64,000 nt of DNA from Hymenobacter sp. 15J16-1T3B (lineage in GTDB: Bacteria; Bacteroidota; Bacteroidia; Cytophagales; Hymenobacteraceae), in assembly GCF_020711235.1 (NCBI RefSeq), contig NZ_JAJFAV010000008.1, positions 219,557 to 283,556 of the forward strand. Direction: 5' to 3'. Made by a program: the position numbers and the translations under genes. Shown one piece after another: positions 44,456 to 53,713 of the stretch. The notes under the pieces were generated by a model, which saw only the letters and a program-made list of their open reading frames with translations, was not told where the DNA came from and searched no databases. Numbering within the stretch: the stretch's first letter is position 1; each line of letters begins with the position of its first letter.

Positions 44456-44475
44456 ACATTCTTGCTCAGTCCTAG

Positions 44476-44512
44476 CCGCCCGGCGCCTTCACTGGTAGCC
44501 GGGCGGTGGCAT
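44476..44512 (+). terminator. Displaced original tRNA-Arg terminator
   Basis: Arms CCGCCCGGC and GCCGGGCGG (44476-44484, 44498-44506) lie just past attR in GC-rich DNA. This is the position of a terminator for the tRNA before the island inserted. Confidence 0.55.
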
Positions 44513-44630
44513 TTTGGGCCATTGGGGAGCGGGCCGAACGGGGCTAATTCAGCGGCCGCAAATCCGGGGGCGGAGCGGCCGTCGTAAGTCGGGCATAGTC
44601 TAACCCAACCACACCCAAACCCCAAACACC

Positions 44631-45281
44631 ATGATCAAGCACTTTTTTGCCGCTACTGCCCTGCTGCTGGCCCTCGGCACCGGTCTGTCGTCCACGGCCG
44701 TGGCCCAGAAAGTCAAATCGACGGACGGGAAGATGAAAACCAAGGACCGCAAAGCTATGAACGGCAGCAGCACCGGCGGCAGCATGAGCGCCACGGGCAG
44801 CATGGCCGGCTCGTCGGCGGGCGTGATGGTGGGCGGCGCGATGATGACGCCCGACAAGGACATCGTGGCCAACGCCCTGGGCTCGGCCGACCACACTACC
44901 CTGGTGACGGCCGTGAAAGCCGCCGACCTGGTGTCGACGCTGCAGGGAGCGGGGCCGTTCACGGTGTTTGCCCCGACCAACGAAGCCTTCAACAAGCTGC
45001 CCGCCGGCACGGTGGAAACCCTGGTGAAGCCCGAAAACAAGGCCAAGCTGACCACGGTGCTCACCTACCACGTAGTGCCCGGCCGCTACCTTGCTTCTGA
45101 CCTGAAAGACGGGCAAAAGCTCACCACCGTGGAAGGCGAAACGCTGACGGTGATGAAAAAAGGCAACTCGGTGATGCTGCACGACAGCAAGGGCGGCATG
45201 TCGACGGTGACCATTCCGAACGTGGTGTCGAGCAACGGCGTGACCCACGTGGTGGACACGGTGCTGATGCCGGCCCGCTAA
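44631..45281 (+). CDS. Secreted fasciclin-domain protein
   Basis: The 216-residue protein has a signal peptide (about residues 1-26) and one fasciclin domain from about residue 78: the H1 motif FTVFAPTNEAFNKLP and the later LTYHVVPGRYL. A linker rich in Ser, Gly and Met lies between. Fasciclin domains mediate cell-surface adhesion and are common in Bacteroidota. It is followed by a hairpin with flanking T-runs. A hydrophilic MKTKDRKAMNG stretch precedes the domain. Anchoring is not visible, so release to the periplasm or exterior is assumed. Confidence 0.9.
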   Translation: MIKHFFAATALLLALGTGLSSTAVAQKVKSTDGKMKTKDRKAMNGSSTGGSMSATGSMAGSSAGVMVGGAMMTPDKDIVANALGSADHTTLVTAVKAADLVSTLQGAGPFTVFAPTNEAFNKLPAGTVETLVKPENKAKLTTVLTYHVVPGRYLASDLKDGQKLTTVEGETLTVMKKGNSVMLHDSKGGMSTVTIPNVVSSNGVTHVVDTVLMPAR

Positions 45282-45300
45282 GGGGCAAATTTACCAGCCT

Positions 45301-45335
45301 AAAAAGCCCTTTCTGCGCCGTAGAAAGGGCTTTTT
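45301..45335 (+). terminator. Rho-independent terminator
   Basis: Fourteen-nt arms AAAAAGCCCTTTCT and AGAAAGGGCTTTTT surround GCGCCGT directly after the fasciclin gene. Confidence 0.85.
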
Positions 45336-45441
45336 GGCTGTACGGCGGGGGTGCAAGTGGTCTTGGCATTATCCAGAACCACCCGGCTGCGTATAAGGGG
45401 CACCAAGGTTCCTACTCTAACCTCCCAACCAAGACCCCGTC

Positions 45442-46185
45442 ATGTTGAAGCAAACCATTTCCGTACTCGCCCTGGGCCTGGCCCTTTGCACCGTCGCCGA
45501 AGCCCAAACGACCAAAACCTCGAGTGATGGCACCAAGACCAAAACCTCGGACATGGGCACTAAAACCAAGACCAAGGACGACGACAACGGCAACACCAAA
45601 CTGAAAGGCAAAACCGACGCCGGCGACAAGATGAAGGCCAAAGTGAAGCCCATGAACGGCACCACCGACGCCACGATGAGCACCGGCAGCAACGGCTCCA
45701 TGATGAATTCGTCCTCGTCGGGGAGCATGAACAGCTCGTCGGGCACGACGAACACGTCCGGCTCGGGCACGATGAACTCGGGTAACACTGGGACCAACAG
45801 CGGTTCGGACATGAACCCGACCGGCAACACCAACCCGGTGAGCGGCTCGTCGACTACCGTCGGCGGCGTTACGACGCCGACGGCCCCGGCTAACGGCAGC
45901 AACACCACCAATACCTCGGGCACGATGAATACGACGGGCTCGGGTACGATGAACACGACCGGCACGGGCACGATGAACTCGGGCAACACCGGCACCAACA
46001 GCGGTACGGACATGAACCCGACCGGCAACACCAGCCCGGTGAGCGGCTCGTCGACCACCGTGGGCGGCGTCACCACGCCGGCAGCCCCGGCCGATGACAT
46101 GCGCGTGGGCCGCCGGATGAAGCCCGAAAAAGAGGCTAAAATGAAAGAGAAGAAAGACAAAATGAAGGAGAAGTCGGGCATGTAA
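45442..46185 (+). CDS. Secreted low-complexity Ser/Thr/Asn/Gly-rich repeat protein
   Basis: The 247-residue protein has a signal peptide (MLKQTISVLALGLALCTVAEAQ) and then a charged Lys/Thr/Asp segment (TKTKTSDMGTKTKTKDDD). The body is built of short repeats such as GTMNSGNTGTNSG and NPTGNTNPVSGSSTTVGGV, the latter unit present twice with small changes. The tail is strongly Lys/Glu-rich. No enzyme domain is visible. Likely an extracellular or surface protein of disordered type; the function is unknown. Confidence 0.75.
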   Translation: MLKQTISVLALGLALCTVAEAQTTKTSSDGTKTKTSDMGTKTKTKDDDNGNTKLKGKTDAGDKMKAKVKPMNGTTDATMSTGSNGSMMNSSSSGSMNSSSGTTNTSGSGTMNSGNTGTNSGSDMNPTGNTNPVSGSSTTVGGVTTPTAPANGSNTTNTSGTMNTTGSGTMNTTGTGTMNSGNTGTNSGTDMNPTGNTSPVSGSSTTVGGVTTPAAPADDMRVGRRMKPEKEAKMKEKKDKMKEKSGM

Positions 46186-46204
46186 GCCCGGCTTCGCCAC
46201 GCCT

Positions 46205-46248
46205 GCGCGGCGGGTCACGGAAACTTAACCGTGGCCCGCCGCTTTTTT
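46205..46248 (+). terminator. Terminator after the repeat protein
   Basis: CGGCGGGTCACGG and CCGTGGCCCGCCG stem (one mismatch) followed by a run of seven T residues. Confidence 0.75.
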
Positions 46249-46328
46249 TGTGCCCTCGTTGGCGAGTCACTGAATGATTTTAAGACCTTTGAGATTCTTG
46301 CCATTTCCCAACACACCCTTCTTATTGC

Positions 46329-48653
46329 ATGAAGCACTTCTCCGCGAAACACGTCCTTGCTACCCTGGCCCTGGCCGCCCTGGGGCTGGGCACGGCTACG
46401 GCCCAAGTCTTGCCACCGGCGCCGCCGACTAACCTGCAGGGCGTCGCCCTGCGCGACTGGCTGCGCCAAAATTGGTACGACGGCAAGCGCGTGGATCTGG
46501 GCTACGGCACGGCTCGCGCCAAGATGTACAACTACGTGGACGTGTACAACGGGCAGCTCACCTGCGTGTACTCGGGCTATTCCGTGCCGGTGACCCTGGA
46601 CTCCGTGACGACGACTATCGGCAACGTGGGGCAGATCAACTGCGAGCATACCATTCCGCAGTCGTGGTTTAACGAGGTGAGCCGCATGCGCTCCGACATT
46701 CACCACCTCTACCCCACCTACGACACCTGGAACAACATCCGCAGCAACGACCCGTTTGCCGATATTCCCGACTCGCAGACCCAGATCTGGATGCGGAACA
46801 CCACCCGCCAGAGCACCATTCCGACGAGCAACATCGACGAGTGGAGCGAGGACGCGGGCTCGGTGTTTGAGCCCCGCGAAGACCACAAGGGCAACCTGGC
46901 CCGCTCGGCGTTCTACTTCTACACCATGCACGCCAACGAGGCTTTTGACTCGGGCAAGGACGTGATTACGGCGCTGGCCGACCTGCAGACGCTCTACCGC
47001 TGGCACCTGGCCGACCCGGTCGATGCCCACGAGCGGGAGCGAAACCGCCGCGCCGCCAAGTCCCAGGGCAACTTCAACCCCTACATCGTGGACCCCTCGC
47101 TGGTGGCCCGCGCCTGGGGCTTCGTGGTGGGCCCGACGGTGACGTTTGCTTCGGCCACGGGCAGCCTCGTGGAGGGCAACTCGGGCACGAGCACCTACAC
47201 CGCCGCGCTCACGCTGAGCCAGGCCCAGACCTCGCCGGTAACCGTGCAGGTGAGCGTGGATGCGGCCAACTCCACCGCCACTAGCCCTTCGGACTACACC
47301 TTTACGAGCCAGACGGTGACCTTCGCCGCCGGCCAGACTTCGCAGACGGTGACCGTGACGGTGAACGGCGACACCCAGCCGGAAGCCAACGAAACCGTGC
47401 GCCTGTTGCTCGGCACCACCTCGACGGGGGTATCGGTCGGCTCGCCGAACGCGCACGACCTGACCATTACGAACGACGACGGCCAGCCGCCGCTGGTGAG
47501 CTTTGCCTCGGCCTCGGGTAGCATCGTGGAAGGCAATACCGGCACGAGCACCTACACCGTGAACGTGGTGCTGACCGGTGCCACGCCCACCGGCGCCTTC
47601 ACCCTGCCCATCTCCGTCGACGCGGCCGGCACCACGGCCGACGCTGCGGACTACACCCTGAGCACGACCTCGCTGAGCTTCGCGGCCGGCGTGACTACCC
47701 TGCCCGTGACGGTGACCGTGAACGGGGACACGCAGTCGGAAGCCGATGAAACGGTGCGCCTGCGCCTGGGCACGCCCAGCGGCGGCGGCGTAAGCGCCAG
47801 TGCCCCCATCAACCACGTGCTGACCATCACCAACGACGACGCTCCGTTGCCCGGCGGGGGCGGCGCCGGCAACTGCGCCGACCTGTTCTTCTCGGAATAC
47901 GTGGAGTCGAGCGGCGCGACGCGGGCCGTAGAAATCTACAACCCCACGGCCAACCCCATCAACCTGAGCAGCTACCGCCTGCTGCGCTACGCCAACGGCA
48001 GCACGACCCCGCAAGCGCCCTACGCGCTGAGCGGCACCATTGCCGCCGGCGGCACCTACGTGGTGGCTACCACGGCCTCGGTGGCGGCCGTAACGGCCGT
48101 GGCCAACGTGACCAACAACGTGGTGGACTTCAACGGCGACGACGCCATGGCCCTGTTCAAGGGCGCCGACACGCTGGACATCATCGGCGTCATCGGGCAG
48201 CGCCTGAACTGGCCCGTCTCGGGCGGCACCACCCTCGACAACACCCTGCGCCGCCTGCCCACCGTGGGCGCCGGCAGCACCCGGTGGAGCACCGCCGCCG
48301 CCGGCTGGACGGCCGTGGGCGTCGACGCCTTCTCGGGCCTGGGCAGCCACAGCAGCACCGCCTGCACCACCACCGCCACCGCGCAGCCCAACGCGCTGGG
48401 CGTGGGCCTGGAGCTGTTCCCGAACCCGGCTACCAGCGCCGTGCAGCTGCGCCTGCCGGGCCTGAGCGGCCGCCAAGCCGCCCGCATCGGCCTTTACGAT
48501 GCCCTGGGCCGCGAAGTGCTGAGCACCACCCGCACCCTCAACGGTGCCGAGGCAGCCTCCGTGGCCCTGCCCGCGCTGCCGGTTGGCCTTTACTCGGTGC
48601 GCGTGACGGTGGCCGGGCAGCAGTACACCGCCCGCCTCGCCGTGCAACGCTAG
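46329..48653 (+). CDS. Secreted endonuclease I with Calx-beta, lamin-tail and T9SS domains
   Basis: This 774-residue secreted protein has a signal peptide ending around AQ (residue 26), then an endonuclease I domain with NCEHTIPQSWF at residues 104-114 and SDIHHLYPTYDTWNNI (about 122-137), the metal-binding His/Asn core. Two Calx-beta domains follow (VTFASATGSLVEGN ... and VSFASASGSIVEGN ...), then a lamin-tail domain (CADLFFSEYVESSG) and a T9SS sorting domain (LELFPNPATSAVQLRLPG). The enzyme probably degrades extracellular DNA or RNA. ATG 46329 is the clear start. The arrangement fits known Bacteroidota exonucleases of surface type. Confidence 0.9.
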   Translation: MKHFSAKHVLATLALAALGLGTATAQVLPPAPPTNLQGVALRDWLRQNWYDGKRVDLGYGTARAKMYNYVDVYNGQLTCVYSGYSVPVTLDSVTTTIGNVGQINCEHTIPQSWFNEVSRMRSDIHHLYPTYDTWNNIRSNDPFADIPDSQTQIWMRNTTRQSTIPTSNIDEWSEDAGSVFEPREDHKGNLARSAFYFYTMHANEAFDSGKDVITALADLQTLYRWHLADPVDAHERERNRRAAKSQGNFNPYIVDPSLVARAWGFVVGPTVTFASATGSLVEGNSGTSTYTAALTLSQAQTSPVTVQVSVDAANSTATSPSDYTFTSQTVTFAAGQTSQTVTVTVNGDTQPEANETVRLLLGTTSTGVSVGSPNAHDLTITNDDGQPPLVSFASASGSIVEGNTGTSTYTVNVVLTGATPTGAFTLPISVDAAGTTADAADYTLSTTSLSFAAGVTTLPVTVTVNGDTQSEADETVRLRLGTPSGGGVSASAPINHVLTITNDDAPLPGGGGAGNCADLFFSEYVESSGATRAVEIYNPTANPINLSSYRLLRYANGSTTPQAPYALSGTIAAGGTYVVATTASVAAVTAVANVTNNVVDFNGDDAMALFKGADTLDIIGVIGQRLNWPVSGGTTLDNTLRRLPTVGAGSTRWSTAAAGWTAVGVDAFSGLGSHSSTACTTTATAQPNALGVGLELFPNPATSAVQLRLPGLSGRQAARIGLYDALGREVLSTTRTLNGAEAASVALPALPVGLYSVRVTVAGQQYTARLAVQR

Positions 48654-48682
48654 TGCGGCGCTGCTACGTCGCCGTTATACGA

Positions 48683-48714
48683 AAAACGCCTTCCCCGCCG
48701 GGGAGGCGTTTTTT
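48683..48714 (+). terminator. Rho-independent terminator
   Basis: Stem with AACGCC/GGCGTT and CCCC/GGGG, one bulge, and a T-run after the endonuclease gene. Confidence 0.75.
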
Positions 48715-48936
48715 TGTGGGGTGCGGCACCGGGCTGCGCCAGCAGCGGGCGCGGAGCCGGTTTGGGCCGAAGCCGGCCTTTCACGAACAATCAACGCAAT
48801 ATTCACTCGCATTACCGCTTGACTATTAACAAACTACCGGCTTTGCAATTGACCCTGCGCTGATTGTATCTTGCGTGGCCTCGCGTCGCCTACCCGGCGC
48901 CGGGCCTCCGCCCCTATTCCACTTCCCACCCTGCGT

Positions 48937-51900
48937 ATGCGTGACGCTTACTTTCGCCGCGGCCGGCGCTGGCCGCTGCTGTTGGCCCTGTTGCTGCTGC
49001 TGGGGCAGCCGCTCTGGGCCCAACAAACCCACAAAAAAGTAGTGCTCCAGGCCTTCTGGTGGGACTACTGGAACAGCAACTACCCCGCCGGCTGGGCCAA
49101 CTACCTGGCCGACTTGGCCCCGCGCCTCAAGGGCCTGGGCATCGACGCGGTGTGGATTCCACCGACGGCTAAGAACAAAAACGCTATTTCGGACGTGGGC
49201 TACTCGCCCTTCGACCACTACGACCTGGGCGACAAGTACCAGAAGGGCGGCACCGGCACCCGCGTGGGCACCAAGGACGAGCTGCTGCGCCTCGTGGCCG
49301 TGCTGCACGCCAACGGCATCGAGGTAATTCAGGACGTGGTGCTCAACCACGCCGACGGCGCGGGCACCAGCACCGGCGCCGGCGGGCAGGACCCCAACAG
49401 CTACGCTATGTCGAGCAACAACGGGTACAAGACCTTCCGCTACGCCTGCTACGCCACGCCGCTGCCCGAAGCCGGCGAAACCGCCACCGAGTACTTGGTG
49501 CGCCAGGGCCGCTGGACCAAGAACTACCCCAACTTCCACGCCCACCTCGGCCACAACACCACTTCCGGGGACATGGCCGCGCCCTACTTCGGCCCCGATT
49601 TCTGCTACGGCGCCGACGACAGCGCCCCCGACGGCGGCTCCGACGGCTACGGCCCGAGCACCACCAGCAGCTACAACCCGCCCCAGAGCGCCGGCTATTC
49701 CCGCGACCAGGCCCGCAGCTGGCTGCTCTGGCTTAAAAAGCAAACCGGCGTCGACGGCTTCCGCTGGGACGCGGTGAAGCACTTTAGCTACGCCGCCCAG
49801 CAGGACTGGAGCTACAACCTGAAGTATTTGGCCGGCTGGGCCAACGGCGGCGAGGCCATGTACAACGTGGGCGAGTTTGTGGGCGGCGGCAGCACGCTCG
49901 ACGGCTACGTCAGCAGCGTGAAGGGCCAGAACGGCGGCTCGGAATTCCTGATGGGCACCTTCGACTTCGGCCTGCGCGACGGGCTGTACCAGATGGTGTC
50001 CAACGGCGGCGGCTTCGACATCGGCACGCTGCCGGGCTACCAGCAGGGCCAGCGCGTGGCCCAGTACGGTGCGGGCAGCAGCGCGGTGTACGTGCACCGC
50101 ACGGCGCCCTTCGTCAACAACCACGACACCTTCCGCCCGCAGGTGAGCAGCAGCGGCAACTACACCGGCTGGAACACCGGCGACGAACTGGCCCCGCACA
50201 TCGACCCGTTTGACCCGCGCCTCTCGGCCGCCTATGCCGTGGCCTTCGCCGTCGACGGCAACCCGCAAATCTTCTTCGAGGACCTTTTCAACGTCGGGGG
50301 CACCAATAAGCGTTACTCGCACCTGCCGACTTCCTCGACCGATTTGCCGGTGCGTGACGACCTAGTGAACCTGATCTGGTGCCACCAAAACCTGCACTTC
50401 AAGGACGGGGCCTACAAAGTGCGCTGGCAGGCGGCCGACCACCTCGTCATCGAGCGCAGCACCAAGGCCCTCGTCGGCATCAACGACAACTGGGACACCT
50501 GGCAGGAAACCTACGTCGACTCGGACTTCGCCCCCGGCACCCGCCTCGTCGACTACTCCGGCGCCAACGGCAGCTACGTGTACGTGGTGCCCCAAGACCA
50601 GCGCGTGCGCATCAACACCCCGCCCTGCAACGGATCGGCCCTGGGCGGGCGCCGCGGTTACTCGGTGTGGGCCCCCGAAGGCCAGGGCAGCTCGTTCAGC
50701 CCGGCCCGCGCCGCCGCCACCACCCAGGAGTGGGAGCTGGCCGATGACCTCGGCGACCGGAACTGCCAGAGCCTGGGCCAGGGCGGCCGCCTGCCCGACA
50801 ACTCCACCAACCAGCGCGTGGTGGGCAAAATCTACGTGCAGGCCGGCCAATCGGTGAGCTATGAGCTCTACCCCGAGCTGCCCGGCACCGGCCGCGACCT
50901 GACTTTCGGCCTCTACGACCTGCGCGGCAACCGCCTGCAGGCCGCCACCGGCGCGGGCACCATCCTAGGCAACTACACCCCGAGCAACACCGGCTGGCTG
51001 GCGCTGAAGCTGCGCAACACCAGCAGCACCTACGCCGGCCAACGCTGCTACGTGAAAGTGACCTACACCGCCCCGGCCACGCTCGACGCGCGCACGGCTC
51101 TGGCCGCCAACGCGGTGGCCATCTGGACCGGCAACGACAACAGCACGGACGCCACCAGCTGCCGCAACTGGGAAGGCGGTCTGCAGCCCTCGGCCAGCAC
51201 CGACGTACTCGTTCCGGCCGGCAGCAGCTTTATGCCCGCCCTCGGCAGCGGCACCCTGCTGGCGCGCAGCCTTACCGTGGAAACCGGCGCCTCGCTCACA
51301 CTGGCTGCCGGCAGCACCCTGCGCCTGACCGGTAACCTAACCAACAACGGCACGCTGACGGCGGGCGGCACCGTGGAGCTTGTCGGCACTGGCACCCAAA
51401 CCCTGGGCGGCAGCGGTGCGCTGAGTTTCACCAATTTGACCGTCAACAACCCCGCCGACGTGCAGCTGCTCGCCCCCGCCAGCCTCAGCGGCACGCTCGC
51501 GCTCAGCAGCGGCCACCTCGTGCTCGGTGACCAGAACCTGACCTTGGCAAGCACGGCCTCCATCAGCGGGGCCGACGCCAGCCGCTACCTCATCACCAAA
51601 AACGACCCGGCCGGCGGCGGCGCGCTGGTGCGCCCGGCCGCGGCCGGCGCCACCCTGCTCTACCCGGTGGGCACCAGCGCCAGCTACACCCCGCTCAGCC
51701 TGCAAAATACCGGCGGCAGCGCGGTTACGGTGCCGGTGCGCGTGTTCGGCGGGGTGCTGCAGAACGGCACCAGCGGCGCGGCCCACGCCCAGGCCACGGC
51801 CTTCGTCGACCGCACCTGGGACGTGAGCCCCAGCGCGGCGCTGACGGCCACCCTCACGTTCCAGTGGAATGCCGCGGATGAAAACGCCGGTTTCGACCGC

Positions 51901-52593
51901 AGCCGCGCCGCCGTCCTGCACTACAACGGCAACGGCAGTTGGGGCTCTTACTCGACCTCGGCAGTGAGCGGCGCGGGACCCTACACCGTCACGGCCACCG
52001 GGGTGAGCAGCTTCTCCCCGTTCAGCGTCGGCACGGGCGGGGTGGTGCTGCCCGTCACGCTGCTTGATTTCAGCGCCCAGCGCCTCGGGCCGGCCACCGT
52101 GCAGCTGCGCTGGGCCACGGCTCAGGAACAGGACAACGCCGGCTTCGACGTCGAAAAGTCAGCCGACGGCACTGCGTTCCGCCGCCTCGGGCGGGTGGCG
52201 GGCCACGGCACCAGCACCCAGCGCCAGCACTACGCCTTTGCCGACGCCGATGCGGCCGGCGCGGCCTACTACCGCCTGCGCCAGCTCGATGCCAACGGCA
52301 CGGCCACCTACAGCGCGCCGCAGTACGTGGCCGCCTCGGCCGCCACGGCACTGACGCTCTACCCCAACCCCACCACCGGCGAGGTGCGCATCGACGGGCT
52401 GCCCGCCTCCGCGCAGCTGCAACTGACGCTGCGCACCGCTCCCGGCCGCGCCGTACTCAGCACGCCGCTGCTGGCCCCGGGCGCCGCCGCGGCCCGCCTG
52501 AGCGCTGCGCTGCTCCAGGCCGCGCCCGGGCTCTACGTGCTCACGGTGGTAATCGACGGGCAGCCTCAGCACCTGAAGGTAGTGAAGCAGTAA
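48937..52593 (+). CDS. Secreted GH13 alpha-amylase with T9SS sorting domain
   Basis: The 1218-residue protein has a signal peptide (MRDAYFRRGRRWPLLLALLL ...) and a GH13 catalytic barrel: DVVLNH at residues 133-138, the nucleophile Asp278 in GFRWDAVKH, the acid Glu313 in NVGEFVGG, and the NHD motif with Asp397 (FVNNHDTFR). A carbohydrate-binding or accessory beta domain follows, then repeated beta-sandwich regions and a terminal T9SS domain (LTLYPNPTTGEVRIDG). The C-terminal region contains large, variable repeats of unknown role. It starts at ATG 48937; the in-frame upstream part overlaps the previous gap. It hydrolyses alpha-1,4 glucans outside the cell. Confidence 0.93.
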   Translation: MRDAYFRRGRRWPLLLALLLLLGQPLWAQQTHKKVVLQAFWWDYWNSNYPAGWANYLADLAPRLKGLGIDAVWIPPTAKNKNAISDVGYSPFDHYDLGDKYQKGGTGTRVGTKDELLRLVAVLHANGIEVIQDVVLNHADGAGTSTGAGGQDPNSYAMSSNNGYKTFRYACYATPLPEAGETATEYLVRQGRWTKNYPNFHAHLGHNTTSGDMAAPYFGPDFCYGADDSAPDGGSDGYGPSTTSSYNPPQSAGYSRDQARSWLLWLKKQTGVDGFRWDAVKHFSYAAQQDWSYNLKYLAGWANGGEAMYNVGEFVGGGSTLDGYVSSVKGQNGGSEFLMGTFDFGLRDGLYQMVSNGGGFDIGTLPGYQQGQRVAQYGAGSSAVYVHRTAPFVNNHDTFRPQVSSSGNYTGWNTGDELAPHIDPFDPRLSAAYAVAFAVDGNPQIFFEDLFNVGGTNKRYSHLPTSSTDLPVRDDLVNLIWCHQNLHFKDGAYKVRWQAADHLVIERSTKALVGINDNWDTWQETYVDSDFAPGTRLVDYSGANGSYVYVVPQDQRVRINTPPCNGSALGGRRGYSVWAPEGQGSSFSPARAAATTQEWELADDLGDRNCQSLGQGGRLPDNSTNQRVVGKIYVQAGQSVSYELYPELPGTGRDLTFGLYDLRGNRLQAATGAGTILGNYTPSNTGWLALKLRNTSSTYAGQRCYVKVTYTAPATLDARTALAANAVAIWTGNDNSTDATSCRNWEGGLQPSASTDVLVPAGSSFMPALGSGTLLARSLTVETGASLTLAAGSTLRLTGNLTNNGTLTAGGTVELVGTGTQTLGGSGALSFTNLTVNNPADVQLLAPASLSGTLALSSGHLVLGDQNLTLASTASISGADASRYLITKNDPAGGGALVRPAAAGATLLYPVGTSASYTPLSLQNTGGSAVTVPVRVFGGVLQNGTSGAAHAQATAFVDRTWDVSPSAALTATLTFQWNAADENAGFDRSRAAVLHYNGNGSWGSYSTSAVSGAGPYTVTATGVSSFSPFSVGTGGVVLPVTLLDFSAQRLGPATVQLRWATAQEQDNAGFDVEKSADGTAFRRLGRVAGHGTSTQRQHYAFADADAAGAAYYRLRQLDANGTATYSAPQYVAASAATALTLYPNPTTGEVRIDGLPASAQLQLTLRTAPGRAVLSTPLLAPGAAAARLSAALLQAAPGLYVLTVVIDGQPQHLKVVKQ

Positions 52594-52610
52594 GGCGAGT
52601 TCAGAAGTGG

Positions 52611-52667
52611 AAGCGGGTGGGCGTTTAGGAGTTGTCGGACTGATAACTCCTAAACGCCCACCCGCTT
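52611..52667. terminator. Perfect 23-bp bidirectional terminator
   Basis: Arms 52611-52633 and 52645-52667 pair exactly around an 11-nt loop, between convergent amylase and acetyltransferase genes. Confidence 0.8.
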
Positions 52668-52678
52668 TACCTCACTCC

Positions 52679-52960
52679 CTAGTTGCTCTCTTCCAGTAGG
52701 TCCTGATACTCGGCGTGCTGCTTGACAAACTTGGCCACGTAGGGGCAGCTGGCGCGCACGCGCAGGTGCTGCTGCCGGGCCCAGTCGAGGGCGGCTTTGG
52801 CCAAGGCCTCGCCGGCCCCCTGCCCGCGCAGGTTGTCGTCGACGTAGGTGTGCTGAAAGTCCACGACCTCGGCGCTGGGGCGGCTGTAGGCCAGCTCGCC
52901 CTCGTAGCCGTGGGAGGTCAGGTAAAACGTCTGGTCTTCGGATTGGTGCTCGACGTGCAT
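52679..52960 (-). CDS. GNAT-like N-acetyltransferase (YjdJ/small GNAT type)
   Basis: The 93-residue protein is a short GNAT-fold member of the YjdJ type: the beta strand AYSRPSAEVVDFQHTYV, the acetyl-CoA loop RGQGAGEALAKAAL and the C-terminal RASCPYVAKFVKQH. Such proteins lack the N-terminal half of normal GNATs. ATG 52960 (MHVEHQSED) is chosen over a much longer frame upstream, which looks antisense. It is a free-standing gene. Confidence 0.85.
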   Translation of the reverse strand: MHVEHQSEDQTFYLTSHGYEGELAYSRPSAEVVDFQHTYVDDNLRGQGAGEALAKAALDWARQQHLRVRASCPYVAKFVKQHAEYQDLLEESN

Positions 52961-53119
52961 AGCCGCGGGGGTTCGGAAATGAATGGCTGCCCGGTGCCGC
53001 GGGGGTACCGCGGCGCCGGTAGCTGCTCTACGCGGGCCGCGGCCCGACCGTTTGCCCGGCTTTTGCGTAGAAGGCTTACGCCGGCGTCCCACAGCCGGCG
53101 CACTGTTCTTTAACCGACT

Positions 53120-53311
53120 ATGAGCCAAGCCACTACTCCCTCCCCCGCTGAGCAATTGCCCCTGACAGCTCAGCGCCCCGCCTCCCCGGCGCCCACCACC
53201 GTTTCGGCCCCGGCCCTGGCGGCTCCCGCCCCTGCCCGCCCCGCTACCCGGCGCGTGCGCTACTGGGAGCAGCTCGACCCGGCCAGCCACAGCCTGTATC
53301 CCGTCGACTAA
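53120..53311 (+). CDS. Small Pro/Ala-rich hypothetical protein
   Basis: The 63-residue frame begins MSQATTPSPAEQLPLTAQ and ends RYWEQLDPASHSLYPVD. It is Pro/Ala-rich and probably disordered. It precedes two similar small genes by 12 nt. I cannot name it and codon bias is weak evidence; it may be a spurious ORF. Confidence 0.45.
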   Translation: MSQATTPSPAEQLPLTAQRPASPAPTTVSAPALAAPAPARPATRRVRYWEQLDPASHSLYPVD

Positions 53312-53323
53312 CCGCCCCGCGCC

Positions 53324-53581
53324 ATGAACCACGATAAGCCCCAAGCGGCCCCGGACGCCCAACGCCCGCAATCGGCCAGCGCCCCGGCGCCGCAAACCGA
53401 CTCTGAAGGCAGCTCGCAGTCCATGCTGGACCGCGAAACCTACGGGCAGATCCTCGACCAGCCCGCACCCGACGCGGACACCTCGGACCTGACCTCGGCT
53501 ATGAACCAACCCGCCTCCCAGCACCTCGGCAACGAGGAGCGCGTGCCGGGCGAGGAAAACCGCAACGTGCGCGCCGACTAA
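53324..53581 (+). CDS. Small acidic disordered protein, family with MLDRETYGQI motif
   Basis: The 85-residue protein is polar and disordered, with SQSMLDRETYGQILDQ at its centre. The same central motif occurs in the next gene (AMLNRETHGQIMSRN), so the two are paralogues. The family is not one I can name. A strong terminator follows it. Confidence 0.65.
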   Translation: MNHDKPQAAPDAQRPQSASAPAPQTDSEGSSQSMLDRETYGQILDQPAPDADTSDLTSAMNQPASQHLGNEERVPGEENRNVRAD

Positions 53582-53596
53582 GCCCGGCCCCTTGCC

Positions 53597-53623
53597 GCCC
53601 CGGCCCCGCGCCGGGGCTTTTTT
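53597..53623 (+). terminator. Rho-independent terminator
   Basis: GCCCCGG and CCGGGGC arms, 7-nt loop, then TTTTTT after the small gene. Confidence 0.75.
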
Positions 53624-53713
53624 GTGGTCGGCGGCCGGGGGCCGACGCGGCGGATTCGTCCGCCCCGGCCCGCGCTGCGTACAGACCACTACACCCAACT
53701 ACTTTCCACAACC

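Noticed and set aside
24430..44460. CRISPR array or reverse-transcriptase element in the island
   Set aside because: I found no regularly spaced direct repeats and no RT motif.
46215..48647. 810-aa open frame on the minus strand opposite the T9SS nuclease
   Set aside because: It mirrors a high-GC gene with clear domains; the translation is Gly/Val/Arg/His-rich and shows no family features.
48826..50322. 498-aa minus-strand frame opposite the amylase
   Set aside because: Shadow of a gene with a full GH13 catalytic set.
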